A DNA stretch of 64,000 bases from assembly GCA_021784595.1 (NCBI GenBank), contig JAJYHT010000088.1, forward strand, positions 1 to 64,000, read 5' to 3'. The position numbers were made by a program, and so were the translations under genes. The notes beneath the pieces are model-generated. The model was not told the DNA's origin. It saw nothing but the letters and a program-made list of their open reading frames with translations, and made no database searches. Origin of the DNA: Bacillota bacterium (GTDB taxonomy: Bacteria > Bacillota > Sulfobacillia > Sulfobacillales > Sulfobacillaceae). Of the stretch, positions 63,243-64,000 are shown in pieces (the stretch's first letter is position 1; each line of letters begins with the position of its first letter).

Positions 63243-63273
63243 TAAGATGGTTTTAGGAAAGGAATGATCAATT

Positions 63274-64000
63274 ATGTATCCTATAGAACGACCGCGACGA
63301 CTGCGAGTCTCGCCGAATCTGCGCGCGATGGTGCGAGAAACGGATCTTCGACCAGAACAATTGATTTATCCGGTTTTTGTCAAACCGGGCGAGATGCGAC
63401 GTGACCCGGTGCTCTCGATGCCCGGAGTCTATCAGTGGTCAGTGGACACTTTGGTGGACCATTTGACCGAAGTATACGCCAGTGGCGTCCATGCTTTTTT
63501 GCTTTTTGGCATCCCTGAACATAAGGACGAGACGGGGAGCGAAGCGTATGATGACAACGGCATTGTGCAAAAGGCGTTGATTGCGTTAAAGAAAGCCTTG
63601 CCGGATAGCATATTAATCGCCGATTTGTGCCTGTGTGAATATACCAGTCATGGACATTGTGGCATTCTTACACCTGAGGGAATGGTAGACAATGATCCTA
63701 CGGTCGAAATCCTGGCACGCACCGCCGTTGTGCAAGCTCGGGCGGGTGCGACTATTGTCGCGCCCTCCGATATGATGGATGGGCGGGTCGGCGCTATCCG
63801 ACATGCTTTGGACCAGTCAGGGCATACTGAGGTAGCTATTATGTCCTATGCCGCCAAGTATGCTTCAGCATTTTATGGCCCTTTCCGGGAAGCGGCGGAA
63901 AATACGCCAACCTTTGGTGATCGCAAAAGCTACCAAATGGATGTGGCCAATCGTCGAGAGGCCCTGCGCGAAGTCTTGTTGGATGTAGATGAGGGAGCGG
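63274..64000 (+). CDS. hemB: Porphobilinogen synthase (partial, 3' end cut)
   Basis: The first 242 codons of 5-aminolevulinate dehydratase; the rest is outside the window. RPRRLRVSPNLRAMVRET begins it, the zinc Cys cluster is DLCLCEYTSHGHCGI near residue 117, and the first Schiff-base Lys is in SYAAKYASAFYGPFR. The ATG at 63274 follows AGGAAAGGA by about ten bases. It follows hemD, so the heme block has the order A-X-C-D-B. Confidence 0.95.
   Translation, partial: MYPIERPRRLRVSPNLRAMVRETDLRPEQLIYPVFVKPGEMRRDPVLSMPGVYQWSVDTLVDHLTEVYASGVHAFLLFGIPEHKDETGSEAYDDNGIVQKALIALKKALPDSILIADLCLCEYTSHGHCGILTPEGMVDNDPTVEILARTAVVQARAGATIVAPSDMMDGRVGAIRHALDQSGHTEVAIMSYAAKYASAFYGPFREAAENTPTFGDRKSYQMDVANRREALREVLLDVDEGA

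Noticed and set aside
1-64000. CRISPR arrays, rRNA genes or complete insertion sequences
   Set aside because: I saw no regularly spaced repeats, no rRNA-like sequence and no intact transposase with inverted repeats.

Overview
The window looks like a chromosomal segment of a thermoacidophilic, metal- and sulfur-oxidising Firmicute, most likely Sulfobacillus or a close relative. This is an inference from gene content: a menaquinone pathway, the Firmicute gene order hemA-hemX-hemC-hemD-hemB, T-box and TPP riboswitch control, an HdrD-like membrane Fe-S oxidoreductase, ferrous iron uptake genes and sulfane-sulfur genes. Strong AGGAGG-type ribosome binding sites and frequent GTG or TTG starts fit. 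No ribosomal RNA or species marker is present, so the genus is not proven.

Positions 1 to about 5.9 kb are accessory DNA. They hold three cell-surface or unknown proteins (an IPT/TIG lipoprotein, a YbjQ protein and a zinc-ribbon protein with a LecA-like domain), an IS4-type transposase relic, and a tyrosine recombinase broken by two stops and a frameshift. The recombinase ends just before a 51-nt 3' half of a tRNA-Gln gene, as expected of a decayed island with its attachment-site duplication. From 5.9 to 13.5 kb the minus strand carries menF-menD-menH-menB-menE-menA plus a small membrane protein. menC is absent, and menF seems to be translated from a leaderless mRNA. After unknown genes and an AbrB/PIN toxin-antitoxin pair, 17.3 to 25.2 kb is a T-box-controlled branched-chain amino acid operon, ilvN-ilvC-leuA-leuB-ilvB-ilvE, ending in pheA. 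A TPP riboswitch with a terminator precedes a PurM/HypE-like kinase and thiD-thiE-tenA, followed by azlC and azlD on the other strand.

The most unusual locus is at 29.9 to 33.0 kb. A persulfide-dioxygenase-like metallo-beta-lactamase gene is open except for two in-frame UGA codons, each followed by a hairpin at SECIS-like distance. It is convergent with an ArsR regulator and followed by a double-rhodanese protein and an MFS transporter. The gene could be a UGA-recoded protein or a young pseudogene, because two metal-ligand positions are also altered.

From 33 to 38.5 kb come a SHOCT protein, YigZ, and an envelope cluster (UgtP-like glycosyltransferase, MFS transporter, polysaccharide deacetylase). 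From 38.6 to 43.5 kb come CoxG, XdhC and a MocA-like nucleotidyltransferase without their molybdenum hydroxylase, then an acyl-CoA synthetase and a hydrolase. From 43.6 to 52.7 kb come a NarL-type two-component system, tatC, feoA, the Fe-S oxidoreductase, an MFS transporter, a GNAT protein, feoB, a 55-residue zinc ribbon and a DUF881 protein. The last part holds a TCA block (icd, mdh, malic enzyme, sucC, sucD), a divergent pair of XRE regulators sharing three near-identical palindromic operators, and the heme operon, whose hemB runs off the right edge.
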